Shown here: piece after piece, positions 22,460 to 31,075 of the stretch
Position numbering within the stretch: the stretch's first letter is position 1
Layout of the letters: every line of letters starts with the position of its first letter
Source: Lentzea sp. NEAU-D7
Lineage (GTDB): Bacteria > Actinomycetota > Actinomycetes > Mycobacteriales > Pseudonocardiaceae
NCBI RefSeq assembly: GCF_026242055.1
Contig: NZ_JAPJDL010000007.1
Coordinates: 62,001 to 126,000 of the forward strand
DNA length: 64,000 nucleotides
Reading direction: 5' to 3'
Made by a program: the position numbers and the translations under genes
Notes under the pieces: model-generated
What the model saw: the letters and a program-made list of their open reading frames with translations, nothing else
The model's database searches: none
Told to the model about the DNA's origin: nothing

Positions 22460-23064
22460 CCCGCCCCAGACCCGAGCTCCAGCCGAAGCAACTTGTTCGC
22501 ACAGGCCTGCTCGCTTCAGGAATCATCGCGGGCAGCTTCCTCTTCATGGCGGTCGGCAAGGCCTTCATCCTCGTGGCGTTCGCCGTGGTCGCCTGCTTGA
22601 TCTTCTACGTCCTCGCTGCCGGGGGCTACCGGCCCAAGCCGTCGAGGTGGGCCGGTCTTCCCGCGATGGTGATCGGCATCGTCACCGTCTTCCCCTCGAA
22701 CGTCGGCAGTCATTCGTTGTGGCTCACCGCGTTCGGGGACAACCTGCGCTGCGACGTCATCAGCGTCCAGGAACACCCCGGCCGACGTGGCCCCACGACC
22801 TACAGCAACGAGCTGCGGTGCGGCGACCGGCAGGTGCACTACACGCCGACGTCGTCCCACTCTGCTCAGAAGCCCGGCGCGGAGATGGACCTCGTCGTCG
22901 ACAGGACGGGGTTCGTCCCCCACCTGGAACCTGACAAGGTCGGGCTGGGGCGCAGCCTGATGTTGCTGGTCGCCCTGCTCATGAACGCGGCGTTCATCTT
23001 CCTCGTCGCCTGGCTTCCGGTTCGCGAAGCCGTGCCGGCGGAAGCAGAAGAGGACCAGAGGTAG
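22456..23064 (+). CDS. Membrane protein coupled to the candidate effector (possible immunity protein)
   Basis: A 202-residue protein from the GTG at 22456, sharing GTGA with the upstream stop. Helices are predicted by eye at about residues 14-34, 36-53, 63-80 and 165-187, with a 90-residue loop between the third and fourth that contains two Cys (LRCDVIS, LRCGDRQVHYT) which could form a disulphide outside the cell. Family not recognised. It ends the operon and is followed by a large stem-loop. Confidence 0.65.
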   Translation: MTRPRPELQPKQLVRTGLLASGIIAGSFLFMAVGKAFILVAFAVVACLIFYVLAAGGYRPKPSRWAGLPAMVIGIVTVFPSNVGSHSLWLTAFGDNLRCDVISVQEHPGRRGPTTYSNELRCGDRQVHYTPTSSHSAQKPGAEMDLVVDRTGFVPHLEPDKVGLGRSLMLLVALLMNAAFIFLVAWLPVREAVPAEAEEDQR

Positions 23065-23069
23065 GCGCA

Positions 23070-23118
23070 CACGCGGTCACGCGCGAGGCGGCGGTTCCTC
23101 GTAGCGCGTGACCGCGTG
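23070..23118 (+). terminator. Large stem-loop ending the secretion cluster
   Basis: Arms 23070-23084 and 23104-23118 form 15 bp (CACGCGGTCACGCGC with its complement), and GAGG/CCTC (23085-23088 / 23097-23100) extend the stem past a 3-nt bulge. It begins 6 nt after the last gene of the cluster. No U tract follows, as is common in high-GC terminators. Confidence 0.7.
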
Positions 23119-23438
23119 CCCTCCCCGCGGAGAACATACGACCGTTCGGCTCCACCGGCATCAAACGTCGTGTTATTGGCCAGGATTTGGCCACTCCCCA
23201 CACCGGGCAGGACGCGGCGCCGGAGCGGCGGCGTCGGGATGGCGCGTCCGGCAAGCGCGTCGTTTGCCCTCTTTCGGCGCATTGACAATGCCTATTTTCG
23301 CCATCTTCGCCCCATTCCGATCAGGAACGACTATCGTCCCTGCAGCAGAGTTCAATTACGTGTTGTTGTTGTCTCACCATGTCCCTGACCAGCACAAAGA
23401 CAGAGTGCTCTATTCAATGACAGAAAGTGGACAGGACA
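23119..23438 (+). promoter_or_regulatory. 320-nt gap with AT-rich promoter region for the next two-gene unit
   Basis: No gene is seen. The right half is much richer in A/T than its surroundings (CCTATTTTCGCC, TTCAATTACG, TTGTTGTTGTC). TTGACA occurs at 23282-23287, but no convincing -10 element lies 17 nt on, so the promoter is not placed. The AT-rich block suggests transcription of 23439-25468 starts here. Confidence 0.4.
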
Positions 23439-25148
23439 ATGTCAACTCCCGCGCCGGCGACGGGAAACGATTCTCCGAAGTTGCGCGACGACACGACCCG
23501 CTTCCTCTGCGGAGCCGCTCACCGCGACGAGGAGTTCGCGGATTCCGCCATTCGCGAGTACCTCGTGGAGGCCACTCGGTCGATTCCGCGTTCGCCCGGC
23601 GTCAACTCCGGCGCGGTGTTGCGGGAGGCGGTGGCGGCGCGTACTCGGCGCAAGGTGCGCGACGGGCTGCTGCTGGTGCTGGCGGTGGCGGCGTTGTTCG
23701 CCGCGAGCGGGACGGTGCTCGTGATCTGGCTGGTGATCGCCTCCCTCGCGGCGGCCGGGGCCGGGGCTCGGATGGCGTTCGCGCGGCCGCGGCGGGTCGC
23801 GCAGCGGGGGCCGGCCGTGCTCGGCGCGATCGCCAGCGCGATCGCGCTCTTCTTCGTGCTGTACAAGTTCATCGAAGAGCTCGACGACTCCACCTCGTAC
23901 TGCAGGCCCAGGTACGAGGAGTGCGGGCCGGAGAGCAGCGACGGCGCGCTCGCGGTCTTGATCATCGCGATCGTGCTGATCTTCGCGGTGCTGTTCGCGG
24001 ATCGGGTCGTGACGTGGCTGCTGGTCACGAAGAGCTTCCGGCGCGCGGGGTTCCGCACCAGCAAGGGCGAGAAGGAGCTGTGGCGAAACGAGTGGGCGTT
24101 CCGGGGGCTTGGGCACGCGAACTACGCCGCAGCGCTCGCGCTCTACCCGGTCGAGGAGGACGACGAGCCTGACGAGGCGGACGGCGCTCAGGTGATCGTC
24201 TACCACGGCTACCGGCCGTTCGTCGGCTCCGGTGCGATGTTCGAACCGTGGTCCATGGCGCTGCCCCTCAAGCCCGCCGAGGGGAAGCTCGACGCGCCAC
24301 TGCCGGGATTCGCCCTGCCGGAGCTGTACGAGCGCATCACGAGCGAGCTGGTCAAGACGGGCCGTTCGCCGTCGTTGTCGCCGGGTCATCGGTTGCGCAA
24401 CCTCCAGACCGGCGACCGCGTCGTCATCTCCTCGGTCGAGCTGATCGACCACATCGACGACGCCGAGGCGCGGATCGTGTTGCCCGACAAGGACCACTCG
24501 CCGCAGGACACGGTCAGCCGGTCCGTTGTGGACGATCTGATCACCAGGCCGATGGAGTGGATGCGCTACTTCCGCTCGTTCCAGGTCGAGACGTGGGACC
24601 GCGACGTGGTGATCTCCGCGTACCTGACGTTCGGACTCGACGACGAGATGCTCTACGTCGAGTGGACGCCGTGCATCCTGCACCCGATCAACTCCGAGCA
24701 CCGGAAGATCGACATGCTGCCCGAGCAGTCGCTGCGGCCGTTCGTCGAGGCGATCGTGGACCTGCTGAGGTTCCCGGCCTCGATCCCGAAGCGGTTCACC
24801 ACGGCGGTCGGCTGGATGAACCCCATCCCGCAGGCGGAGGGCACGTACGTCGCGGAGCGCTACGGCGCCAGCAACAGCCTGCGCGAACTCGCTAGCAGGA
24901 GCCAGGTCGACAACTACTTCCAGCTCACCGACGTCGAGCGCTACATCAAGGTGCTGGAGTCACGGCTGCTGCGCACGCTCGGCGAGTTCCTGGAGAGCAA
25001 GGGCATCTCGGTCACCGAGTTCATGGAACAGGCCATGCAGGTGACGAGCAACAACGTGCACATCACCGGCCCGGTGATCTCCAGCAACATCGGCACGTCG
25101 GGCAAGGCACGCACCGGCAAGACGAACGTCGGCAAGGGAACCTCATGA
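23439..25148 (+). CDS. Membrane protein of unknown family with C-terminal Gly/Asn motif shared with its neighbour
   Basis: A 569-residue protein from the ATG at 23439 (a GTG at 23427 in frame is possible). Four membrane helices: about residues 73-92, 93-112, 124-143 and 170-190. Then about 340 residues of soluble domain. The end carries ITGPVISSNIGTSGKARTGK, nearly the same as the start of the next protein (IQGPVIGSNIGTSGRARTGD). The two genes overlap by 4 nt. A shared short motif in adjacent proteins suggests they bind each other through it. No function is assigned; there is no sign of enzyme motifs. Confidence 0.7.
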   Translation: MSTPAPATGNDSPKLRDDTTRFLCGAAHRDEEFADSAIREYLVEATRSIPRSPGVNSGAVLREAVAARTRRKVRDGLLLVLAVAALFAASGTVLVIWLVIASLAAAGAGARMAFARPRRVAQRGPAVLGAIASAIALFFVLYKFIEELDDSTSYCRPRYEECGPESSDGALAVLIIAIVLIFAVLFADRVVTWLLVTKSFRRAGFRTSKGEKELWRNEWAFRGLGHANYAAALALYPVEEDDEPDEADGAQVIVYHGYRPFVGSGAMFEPWSMALPLKPAEGKLDAPLPGFALPELYERITSELVKTGRSPSLSPGHRLRNLQTGDRVVISSVELIDHIDDAEARIVLPDKDHSPQDTVSRSVVDDLITRPMEWMRYFRSFQVETWDRDVVISAYLTFGLDDEMLYVEWTPCILHPINSEHRKIDMLPEQSLRPFVEAIVDLLRFPASIPKRFTTAVGWMNPIPQAEGTYVAERYGASNSLRELASRSQVDNYFQLTDVERYIKVLESRLLRTLGEFLESKGISVTEFMEQAMQVTSNNVHITGPVISSNIGTSGKARTGKTNVGKGTS

Positions 25149-25468
25149 ACGAGCGCAACTTCGAGATCCAGGGCCCGGTGATCGGCAGCAACATCGGGAC
25201 CAGCGGACGCGCCAGGACCGGGGACGTCCACATCGGACACATCAAGGACGTGAGCACCGTGCTGCGGCTGCTCGACGAGCTGCGCGAGGACCTGAACGAG
25301 GCCCAGGCGGCCACGTCCACGATCGAGGTGGTGGACGACCTCCGCGCCGAAGCCCGCAAACCCAAGCCCAGCAAGGACGTCGCGGACCACCTGATGGACA
25401 AGCTGTCGGACCGCGGCCTGGGCGAGCAGGTGAAGGACCTGTCGAAGGCCTTCGACGCCCTCTTCTGA
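25145..25468 (+). CDS. Small partner protein with N-terminal Gly/Asn motif
   Basis: A 107-residue protein. Residues 6-30 repeat the GPVI-SNIGTSG-ARTG motif found at the C-terminus of the upstream membrane protein, followed by a helical charged domain (VLRLLDELREDLNEAQAATS, then DVADHLMDKLSDRG). Translation is coupled to the upstream gene (ATGA). It converges with prmC, 4 nt apart. Family not recognised; a small adaptor or regulator of the membrane protein is the simplest reading. Confidence 0.7.
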   Translation: MNERNFEIQGPVIGSNIGTSGRARTGDVHIGHIKDVSTVLRLLDELREDLNEAQAATSTIEVVDDLRAEARKPKPSKDVADHLMDKLSDRGLGEQVKDLSKAFDALF

Positions 25469-25472
25469 CCCG

Positions 25473-26342
25473 CTACCCGACCTTGCGGGCGGTCGCGAAC
25501 CGCGGCCTCCCGGCGAGGTCGGCGTGGTCGGTCACGTCCGTGAGCACGCGCCGCGCGGACAGCAGCGCCGGCACGGACTCGCCCTGCGTGTCGTCGTGCT
25601 CGATCCCGACGGACCCGCCGGGCTTCAGCCACCGCGCGGCCGCCCGCACGACGTGCCTGATCACGTCCAGCCCGTCGGCGCCCGAGAACACGGCGTGGTG
25701 CGGATCGTGCACGCCCACCTCGGGCTGCACCGGGGTTCCCTCGGGCACGTAGGGCGGGTTGCACACCACGAGATCCACCAGACCGTCCAGGTCGGACAGC
25801 AGCGACGGGTCGGTGGCGTCACCCGAGTGCAGCCGGATCGGCGTGTCCCCGGCCGCCACCCGCGCGTCGGCGTTGCGCCGCGTCCACGACAGCGCCTGCG
25901 GGTCGATCTCCACCGCGTGCACCACCGCGTCCGGGCGGGCGGCCGCGATCGACAACGCCAGCGCGCCCGTTCCCGTGCAGAGGTCCACGACCACCGGCGA
26001 CGAGACGCCGACGAGCGCCTTGAGGCCCCACTCCATCAGCAGCTCGGTCTCGGGCCGCGGCACGAACACCCCCGGCCCGACCTCGACCGAGATGGTGCCC
26101 ATGGGCGCCCAGCCGAGGATGTGCTGCAACGGGATGCGCGAGGCGCGAACGCGCACGAGCTTGTGCAGCTGGTCGATCACCGACGGATCGACCAGCGGGA
26201 TGAGCGGCAGCCGCCCGCGCTCGACGCCGAGCACGTGCGCGGCCAGGTACTCCGCGTCGACGCGCGGACTGTCCACCCCCGCCTCGGCGAGGATCTTCGC
26301 CGCCTCGGAGACGGCGAGGCGGATCGGCTGCCGGTTCATCAT
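25473..26342 (-). CDS. prmC: Release factor glutamine methyltransferase
   Basis: A 289-residue SAM-dependent methylase with an N-terminal helical domain, the SAM loop VVDLCTGTGALALSIA (about residues 117-132) and the catalytic NPPYVPEG motif (about 195). It methylates the Gln of the GGQ loop in release factors, raising termination efficiency. prfA, its substrate's gene, lies upstream, separated here by two unrelated genes where mycobacteria have none. The 3' end abuts the end of the plus-strand unit. Confidence 0.92.
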   Translation of the reverse strand: MMNRQPIRLAVSEAAKILAEAGVDSPRVDAEYLAAHVLGVERGRLPLIPLVDPSVIDQLHKLVRVRASRIPLQHILGWAPMGTISVEVGPGVFVPRPETELLMEWGLKALVGVSSPVVVDLCTGTGALALSIAAARPDAVVHAVEIDPQALSWTRRNADARVAAGDTPIRLHSGDATDPSLLSDLDGLVDLVVCNPPYVPEGTPVQPEVGVHDPHHAVFSGADGLDVIRHVVRAAARWLKPGGSVGIEHDDTQGESVPALLSARRVLTDVTDHADLAGRPRFATARKVG

Positions 26343-26357
26343 CGAGAAGAAGCTATC

Positions 26358-27743
26358 TCAGAAGTTGATCATGTGCCCGGCCAGGCCGTGCACCGCTTCC
26401 TTGACCGCCTCGGACAGCGTCGGGTGCGCGTGGACGTTGCGCGCGACCTCGTGGACGGTGAGGTCCCACTGCTGCGCCAGCGTGAGCTCGGGAAGCAGCT
26501 CGGTCGCCTCGGGGCCGATGATGTGGCCGCCGAGCAGCTCGCCGTGCTTGCCGTCACTGATCAGCTTCACGAAGCCGCCGGGCTCGGCCAGGCCGTGCGC
26601 CTTGCCGTTCGCGGTGAACGGGAACTTCGCGACCTGGACGTCGAAGCCCTTCTCGCGGGCCTGCTTCTCGGTGTAGCCGAAGGAGGCGATCTGCGGCTGG
26701 CAGAACGTCGCCCGCGGGATCATCACGTAGTCGAGCTCCATGGTCTCGGCGCCCGCGATGGTCTCCGCGGCGATGATGCCCATGGACTCGGCCGTGTGCG
26801 CGAGCATCAGCTTCGCGGTGACGTCGCCGATCGCGAAGATGTGCGGCACGTTGGTGCGCCCGCGGCCGTCGATGTCGATCGCGCCGCGCTCGGTGAGCTT
26901 CACGCCGGTCTTGTCGAGGCCGTAGCCCTCGACGCGCGGCACGAACCCGATGGCCTGCATGACCTTGTCGGCCTCGAGGACTTCCTCGGCACCGTTCTTC
27001 GAGACGGTGACGCGGACCTTCGGGCCCGACTCGTCGATCGACTCGACCCGCGTGCCGACGCGCACGTCGACGCCCAGCTTCTTGTAGCGCTTGAGGAGCT
27101 CGGCGGACACCTCTTCGTCCTCGAGCGGCACCATGCGGTCGAGGAACTCGACGATGGTGACCTTCACGCCGTAGTTGTGCATGACGTAGGCGAACTCGAC
27201 GCCGATCGCGCCCGCACCGGCGATGATGATCGACTCGGGGAGGTCCTCGGTCATGATCTGCTCTTCGTAGGTCACGACGCGGTCGGACTTCTGCGTGTTG
27301 GGCAGCATCCGGGTCGTGGCGCCCACGGCGATGATCGCGTGGCCGAACGTGATCGTCTCGTCCCCGACGGTCAGCGTGTGGTCGTCGGTGAAGTTGGCCC
27401 ACCCGTTGTACTCGGTGATGCCGTTCTTCTTCATGAGGAAGTGCACGCCCTTGACGCGCCCGTCGGCGACCTTGCGGCTGCGCTGCCACGCCGCGCTGTA
27501 GTCGAAGCTGACGGTTCCGTCGACCTTGATGCCGAACGTCTTCTGCTCGTGCGTGAAGAGGTGCGCGAGCTCAGCGTTGCGCAGAAGAGCCTTCGAGGGG
27601 ATGCAGCCCACGTTCAGGCACACACCGCCCCAGTACTTCTCCTCCACGATGGCGGTCTTCAGCCCGAGCTGAGCCGCACGGATCGCGGCGACGTACCCGC
27701 CGGGACCCGCACCCACGACGACGACATCAAAGTGTGCGCTCAT
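26358..27743 (-). CDS. lpdA: Dihydrolipoyl dehydrogenase
   Basis: A 461-residue flavoprotein from the ATG at 27743. FAD-binding [20 protein letters not shown], redox disulphide [17 protein letters not shown]-binding [14 protein letters not shown], second FAD site [14 protein letters not shown] and the catalytic HAHPTLSE near the C-terminus are all intact. E3 reoxidises dihydrolipoamide in 2-oxo-acid dehydrogenase complexes. No E1/E2 gene is adjacent; it is inserted between prmC and the hydrolase gene. Confidence 0.93.
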   Translation of the reverse strand: MSAHFDVVVVGAGPGGYVAAIRAAQLGLKTAIVEEKYWGGVCLNVGCIPSKALLRNAELAHLFTHEQKTFGIKVDGTVSFDYSAAWQRSRKVADGRVKGVHFLMKKNGITEYNGWANFTDDHTLTVGDETITFGHAIIAVGATTRMLPNTQKSDRVVTYEEQIMTEDLPESIIIAGAGAIGVEFAYVMHNYGVKVTIVEFLDRMVPLEDEEVSAELLKRYKKLGVDVRVGTRVESIDESGPKVRVTVSKNGAEEVLEADKVMQAIGFVPRVEGYGLDKTGVKLTERGAIDIDGRGRTNVPHIFAIGDVTAKLMLAHTAESMGIIAAETIAGAETMELDYVMIPRATFCQPQIASFGYTEKQAREKGFDVQVAKFPFTANGKAHGLAEPGGFVKLISDGKHGELLGGHIIGPEATELLPELTLAQQWDLTVHEVARNVHAHPTLSEAVKEAVHGLAGHMINF

Positions 27744-27754
27744 AAGCACACAAC

Positions 27755-28963
27755 CTAGCTCCCGAGCTGCTCCCGCAAGAACTCAACCGTCCGTTTCCAG
27801 GCGTTCGCGCGGGCGCGTGCGGTGGCCTGCGGAACACCACCACCCGAGAAGGTGACGCCCGGCCCCGGATAGGTCACGTCGGTGGCCGGCCGGTGCGGCG
27901 GGCCCGCGATCAGGTGTCCTGCCTCGGGATACACGACGTGCTCGTACGGGAACGGGTGCTCGTGGTCCTTCAGCCGCCGCATCGCGACGTCGCTCAGCTC
28001 GGCCGACGGCCACCCGTCGTCCTGCCCGGACGAGATGAGCAACACACCTCCGGCGATGTTCTCGACCGGGATCTCGGTGTCCTCGGGGATGCCGTCGCTC
28101 GTGTCGAACGCGAGCCGCAGCGGCACCGGTTCGCCGTTCACGATCTTCGCGCGCAGCTCGTCGCCCACGTAGTACGGCAGGTACGGCAGCGGCTCGCCCT
28201 TCCACGTCCACGACGCCGCCTCGTGCTGGAGCTTCTGCAGCAGGTTCGCGCCCGGCCCGATCGCCTGCGTCACCACACCGCTGCCGACGACGCTCACAAC
28301 AGCGCTGACCTGCGAGAACTTGGACCCGACGAGCAACGCCAGCTCACCGCCGCGCGAGCCGCCGACGACACCGATCTCGCCCGCGCGTTCGGACAGGTGC
28401 TCGATCGCCTTGCCGAAGTACTCCAGCGGGACGTCCTCGAGGTGCTCCGGCAGCCCGTCCACGCCGAAGTAGCCGAGCGCGAACGTGACGAACCCGTGCG
28501 CGGCCAGCAGCGCCGCGTCAGCCTCCTGAAGACCGCCCTCCGACCCTCCGAGCACGATGACGCCCGGCAGCTCGCCTCCGTCGTCCTCAGGGGCGAACAG
28601 CGTGCCCACGAGACCGTGCTCCCGGACCTCCAGCCGCTCGACGCCCTCGGGCACGGACTGCCGGTCGAGCACGCGGTCCCCCACGCCCTCGACGGAGAGG
28701 ACGGTGGGGCCGGCCTTGCCGCCGGTGCGTTCCAGCGACCAGAACAGCCCCATCGGGTCGACGCCGTCGTAGCTGCCATCGACTGGTGCGTGCCGTGTGA
28801 GGTCCACGACGCCACGGTCGTCAGCCTCGAACACGGCACGGGAGGCGCGATCACCCGTGGACAGCTGCACGGTGATCGACTGGCCGGGTTCCAGCCCGGC
28901 GACGACCACGTCCACCTGCCGGTCGAGAGGCGCTGTCAGCGGACTAACCAGGATCTCGGCCAC
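27755..28963 (-). CDS. Acyl-CoA thioesterase/BAAT-like alpha/beta hydrolase
   Basis: A 402-residue two-domain protein: an N-terminal beta-sandwich ([20 protein letters not shown], as in acyl-CoA thioester hydrolases/bile-acid-CoA acyltransferases) and an alpha/beta hydrolase domain. The nucleophile elbow reads [13 protein letters not shown] (Ser at about residue 204); Asp in [10 protein letters not shown] and His in [10 protein letters not shown] complete the likely triad. Substrate unknown; a long-chain acyl thioester or ester is likely by family. It starts 22 nt after the prfA stop and ends 11 nt before lpdA. Confidence 0.82.
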   Translation of the reverse strand: MAEILVSPLTAPLDRQVDVVVAGLEPGQSITVQLSTGDRASRAVFEADDRGVVDLTRHAPVDGSYDGVDPMGLFWSLERTGGKAGPTVLSVEGVGDRVLDRQSVPEGVERLEVREHGLVGTLFAPEDDGGELPGVIVLGGSEGGLQEADAALLAAHGFVTFALGYFGVDGLPEHLEDVPLEYFGKAIEHLSERAGEIGVVGGSRGGELALLVGSKFSQVSAVVSVVGSGVVTQAIGPGANLLQKLQHEAASWTWKGEPLPYLPYYVGDELRAKIVNGEPVPLRLAFDTSDGIPEDTEIPVENIAGGVLLISSGQDDGWPSAELSDVAMRRLKDHEHPFPYEHVVYPEAGHLIAGPPHRPATDVTYPGPGVTFSGGGVPQATARARANAWKRTVEFLREQLGS

Positions 28964-28985
28964 AACGCGCCCCTCTCACGTCGGA

Positions 28986-30050
28986 TTACCCGCCTGCGAG
29001 CCGTTCTGCCCGGTCAGCGGCGGCGAGTGCGTCCACCACCGCGTCCAGGTCACCGTCGAGCACCTGGTCCAGGTTATGCGCTTTGTACCCAACCCGGTGA
29101 TCAGAAATTCGCGATTCCGGGAAGTTGTACGTCCGCACGCGCTCGCTGCGGTCGACCGTGCGGATCTGGGTGCGGCGCGCGTCCGACTGCTCCTGCGCCT
29201 TCTGCTCCTCGGCGAGGGCGATCAGGCGGCTCTGCAGCACCTGCATGGCGCGGGCCTTGTTCTGCAGCTGGCTGCGCTCGTTCTGGCAGGACGTGACGAT
29301 GCCGGTGGGCAGGTGGGTGATGCGCACCGCGGAGTCGGTGGTGTTGACCGACTGGCCGCCCTTGCCCGACGACCGGTACACGTCGATGCGCAGGTCCTTC
29401 TCGTCGATCTCGACCGCGGCGGTCTCCTCGGTCTCCGGGAAGACGAGGACGCCGGCGGCCGACGTGTGGATGCGCCCCTGCGACTCGGTGACGGGCACGC
29501 GCTGCACGCGGTGCACGCCGCCCTCCCACTTCAGCCGGCTCCACACCCCGTCCGGGACCGGGCTCTTGGCCTTGATGGAGACGGTGACGTCCTTGAACCC
29601 GCCGAGGTCGGAGTCGGTGCCGTCGAGCATCTCGACCTTCCACCCCTGCCGCTCGGCGTACCGCGTGTACATGCGCAGCAGGTCCCCGGCGAACAGCGCG
29701 GACTCCTCGCCGCCCTCGCCGGACTTGATCTCCAGCAGCACGTCGTCCCCGTCGTGCGGGTCGCGCGGCAGCAGCAGTTCGTTGAGCTTCTCCTCCAGCC
29801 TGGGGAGCTGCTCCTCGATCTGCTCGACCTCCTCCTGGAACGACCGGTCCTCGGCAGCCAGCTCCCTGGCCGCCTCCAGGTCGTTCCTGGCCTGCTCGAT
29901 CTCCCGCGCCGTCTTCACGATCGGACCGAGCGCGGCGTACCGCTTGCCGAGCTTGCGCGCCCCCGTCTGGTCAGCGTGCACGGAGGGGTCGGCGAGCTTC
30001 TTCTCCAGCTCGTCGTACTCGGCGAGCAAGCTGTCCAGCGACTGCGACAC
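28986..30050 (-). CDS. prfA: Peptide chain release factor 1
   Basis: A 354-residue class I release factor. The stop-codon reading PxT tripeptide (VPVTES, about residue 190) marks RF1 (UAG/UAA), and the catalytic GGQ is in [15 protein letters not shown]. Start is the GTG at 30050. It lies downstream of rpmE as in mycobacteria; prmC, the enzyme that methylates the GGQ, is two genes further on. Confidence 0.95.
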   Translation of the reverse strand: MSQSLDSLLAEYDELEKKLADPSVHADQTGARKLGKRYAALGPIVKTAREIEQARNDLEAARELAAEDRSFQEEVEQIEEQLPRLEEKLNELLLPRDPHDGDDVLLEIKSGEGGEESALFAGDLLRMYTRYAERQGWKVEMLDGTDSDLGGFKDVTVSIKAKSPVPDGVWSRLKWEGGVHRVQRVPVTESQGRIHTSAAGVLVFPETEETAAVEIDEKDLRIDVYRSSGKGGQSVNTTDSAVRITHLPTGIVTSCQNERSQLQNKARAMQVLQSRLIALAEEQKAQEQSDARRTQIRTVDRSERVRTYNFPESRISDHRVGYKAHNLDQVLDGDLDAVVDALAAADRAERLAGG

Positions 30051-30135
30051 GTCTCCTGCTTTCGTAGTGTTTCCCTGGAAACGGCGACGGCGCCCGCCCC
30101 GGCCCGAAGGCCGAGGTCAGGCGCCGTGAAAGCAG

Positions 30136-30348
30136 CTACTTGTTGCGCTTGCCGTAACGCGCCTCGAAGCGCGCCACGCGACCGCCGGTGTCCAGGATGC
30201 GCTGCTTGCCCGTGTAGAACGGGTGGCAGTTGGAGCACATCTCGACGCGAACCTCGGACGCCGAGGTGGTGCTGCGCGTGGTGAACGCGTTCCCGCAGCT
30301 ACAGGTCACTTCGGTGACGGTGTACTCGGGGTGGATTCCACTCTTCAA
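30136..30348 (-). CDS. rpmE: 50S ribosomal protein L31, zinc-binding type
   Basis: A 70-residue L31. Four Cys (C16, C18, C38, C41) form the zinc site of the C+ form, as opposed to the zinc-free paralogue made in zinc starvation. It is between rho and prfA, the usual actinobacterial place. Confidence 0.95.
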   Translation of the reverse strand: MKSGIHPEYTVTEVTCSCGNAFTTRSTTSASEVRVEMCSNCHPFYTGKQRILDTGGRVARFEARYGKRNK

Positions 30349-30615
30349 GATCTTGTCCCTTTCAAGGATGGCCGCCGGGTCCCTGTTGGTGAACGGGTGA
30401 ACCGGAGCCGGACTCGACCGTTTAGTTTGCCAGACCGTTCAACACGTGCAAAAACGCGGTTGTTCCCGGGAGTGATCGGTGGCTTAAGTCACAACCGCTT
30501 AACCGCCGCGATACGCCGTTCAGCGCAAGGTGTCGCCGTTCGACCAGATACGGCTCTGTGTTGTTGGTCGGCGTCCATCAGACTGTGTGCCGTGTTCTGC
30601 ACCGCTGAGCGGCCG

Positions 30616-30978
30616 ATGAACCAGCACATGTGGCTGGCAGTGCCGTTCCTCTTCTCCGCCGCCGTGCTCGGCCTGATGGGGTCGGCAGGGCTGCTCGTCG
30701 GGTCCTGGACCACGGTGCCGCTGTCGCCGGTCGTGTCGGGGGCCGGGGTGGCCGTGGCCGCCGCCGTCTCCGGCGGGGTGCGGTGGAGGCGGGCGTGGCA
30801 GCGGGCCTGGCTGCGGTGGCCCTACCTGGCCGCGGTGCTGGTGCTGGGAGTCGTCGTGGGCGCGGTGGAGGTACCCGTGCTGGCCGCGACGGTGGTGGGA
30901 GTCCCGGTGCTGCTGGGGCTGGTGTTCCAGCTGCTGGTGCAGAACGACGAGAACCGCCAGACCGCCGGCTGCCGCTGA
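30616..30978 (+). CDS. Small membrane protein, hypothetical
   Basis: A 120-residue protein with about four hydrophobic helices (residues 6-28, 36-54, 68-88 and 89-106) and a basic loop WRRAWQRAWLRWPY. It is the only plus-strand frame in this otherwise minus-strand stretch and ends 47 nt before a strong terminator in its own direction, which supports it being expressed. No good ribosome-binding site is visible ahead of the ATG. The 267 nt between rpmE and this start hold no other gene and must contain the rpmE promoter. Confidence 0.5.
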   Translation: MNQHMWLAVPFLFSAAVLGLMGSAGLLVGSWTTVPLSPVVSGAGVAVAAAVSGGVRWRRAWQRAWLRWPYLAAVLVLGVVVGAVEVPVLAATVVGVPVLLGLVFQLLVQNDENRQTAGCR

Positions 30979-31025
30979 GGCCGTTTCGGACCGGCTCCGG
31001 CATTCGAGTGAAGAGCAATGAGAAA

Positions 31026-31055
31026 GCCCCCGCTGACCTGCAGCGGGGGCTTTTT
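31026..31055 (+). terminator. Strong intrinsic terminator downstream of rho and the plus-strand gene
   Basis: A 10-bp perfect stem (GCCCCCGCTG / CAGCGGGGGC) with loop ACCTG, followed by TTTTT on the plus strand and flanked by AAA on the left. The plus-strand U tract suits the small membrane gene; in the other direction it can end rho. Confidence 0.9.
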
Positions 31056-31075
31056 CACGTGAAACTCACACGGCG

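Noticed and set aside
23108-24172. A 354-codon plus-strand frame over the intergenic region and the start of the membrane protein gene.
   Set aside because: It runs through the AT-rich promoter region and then shadows the real frame.
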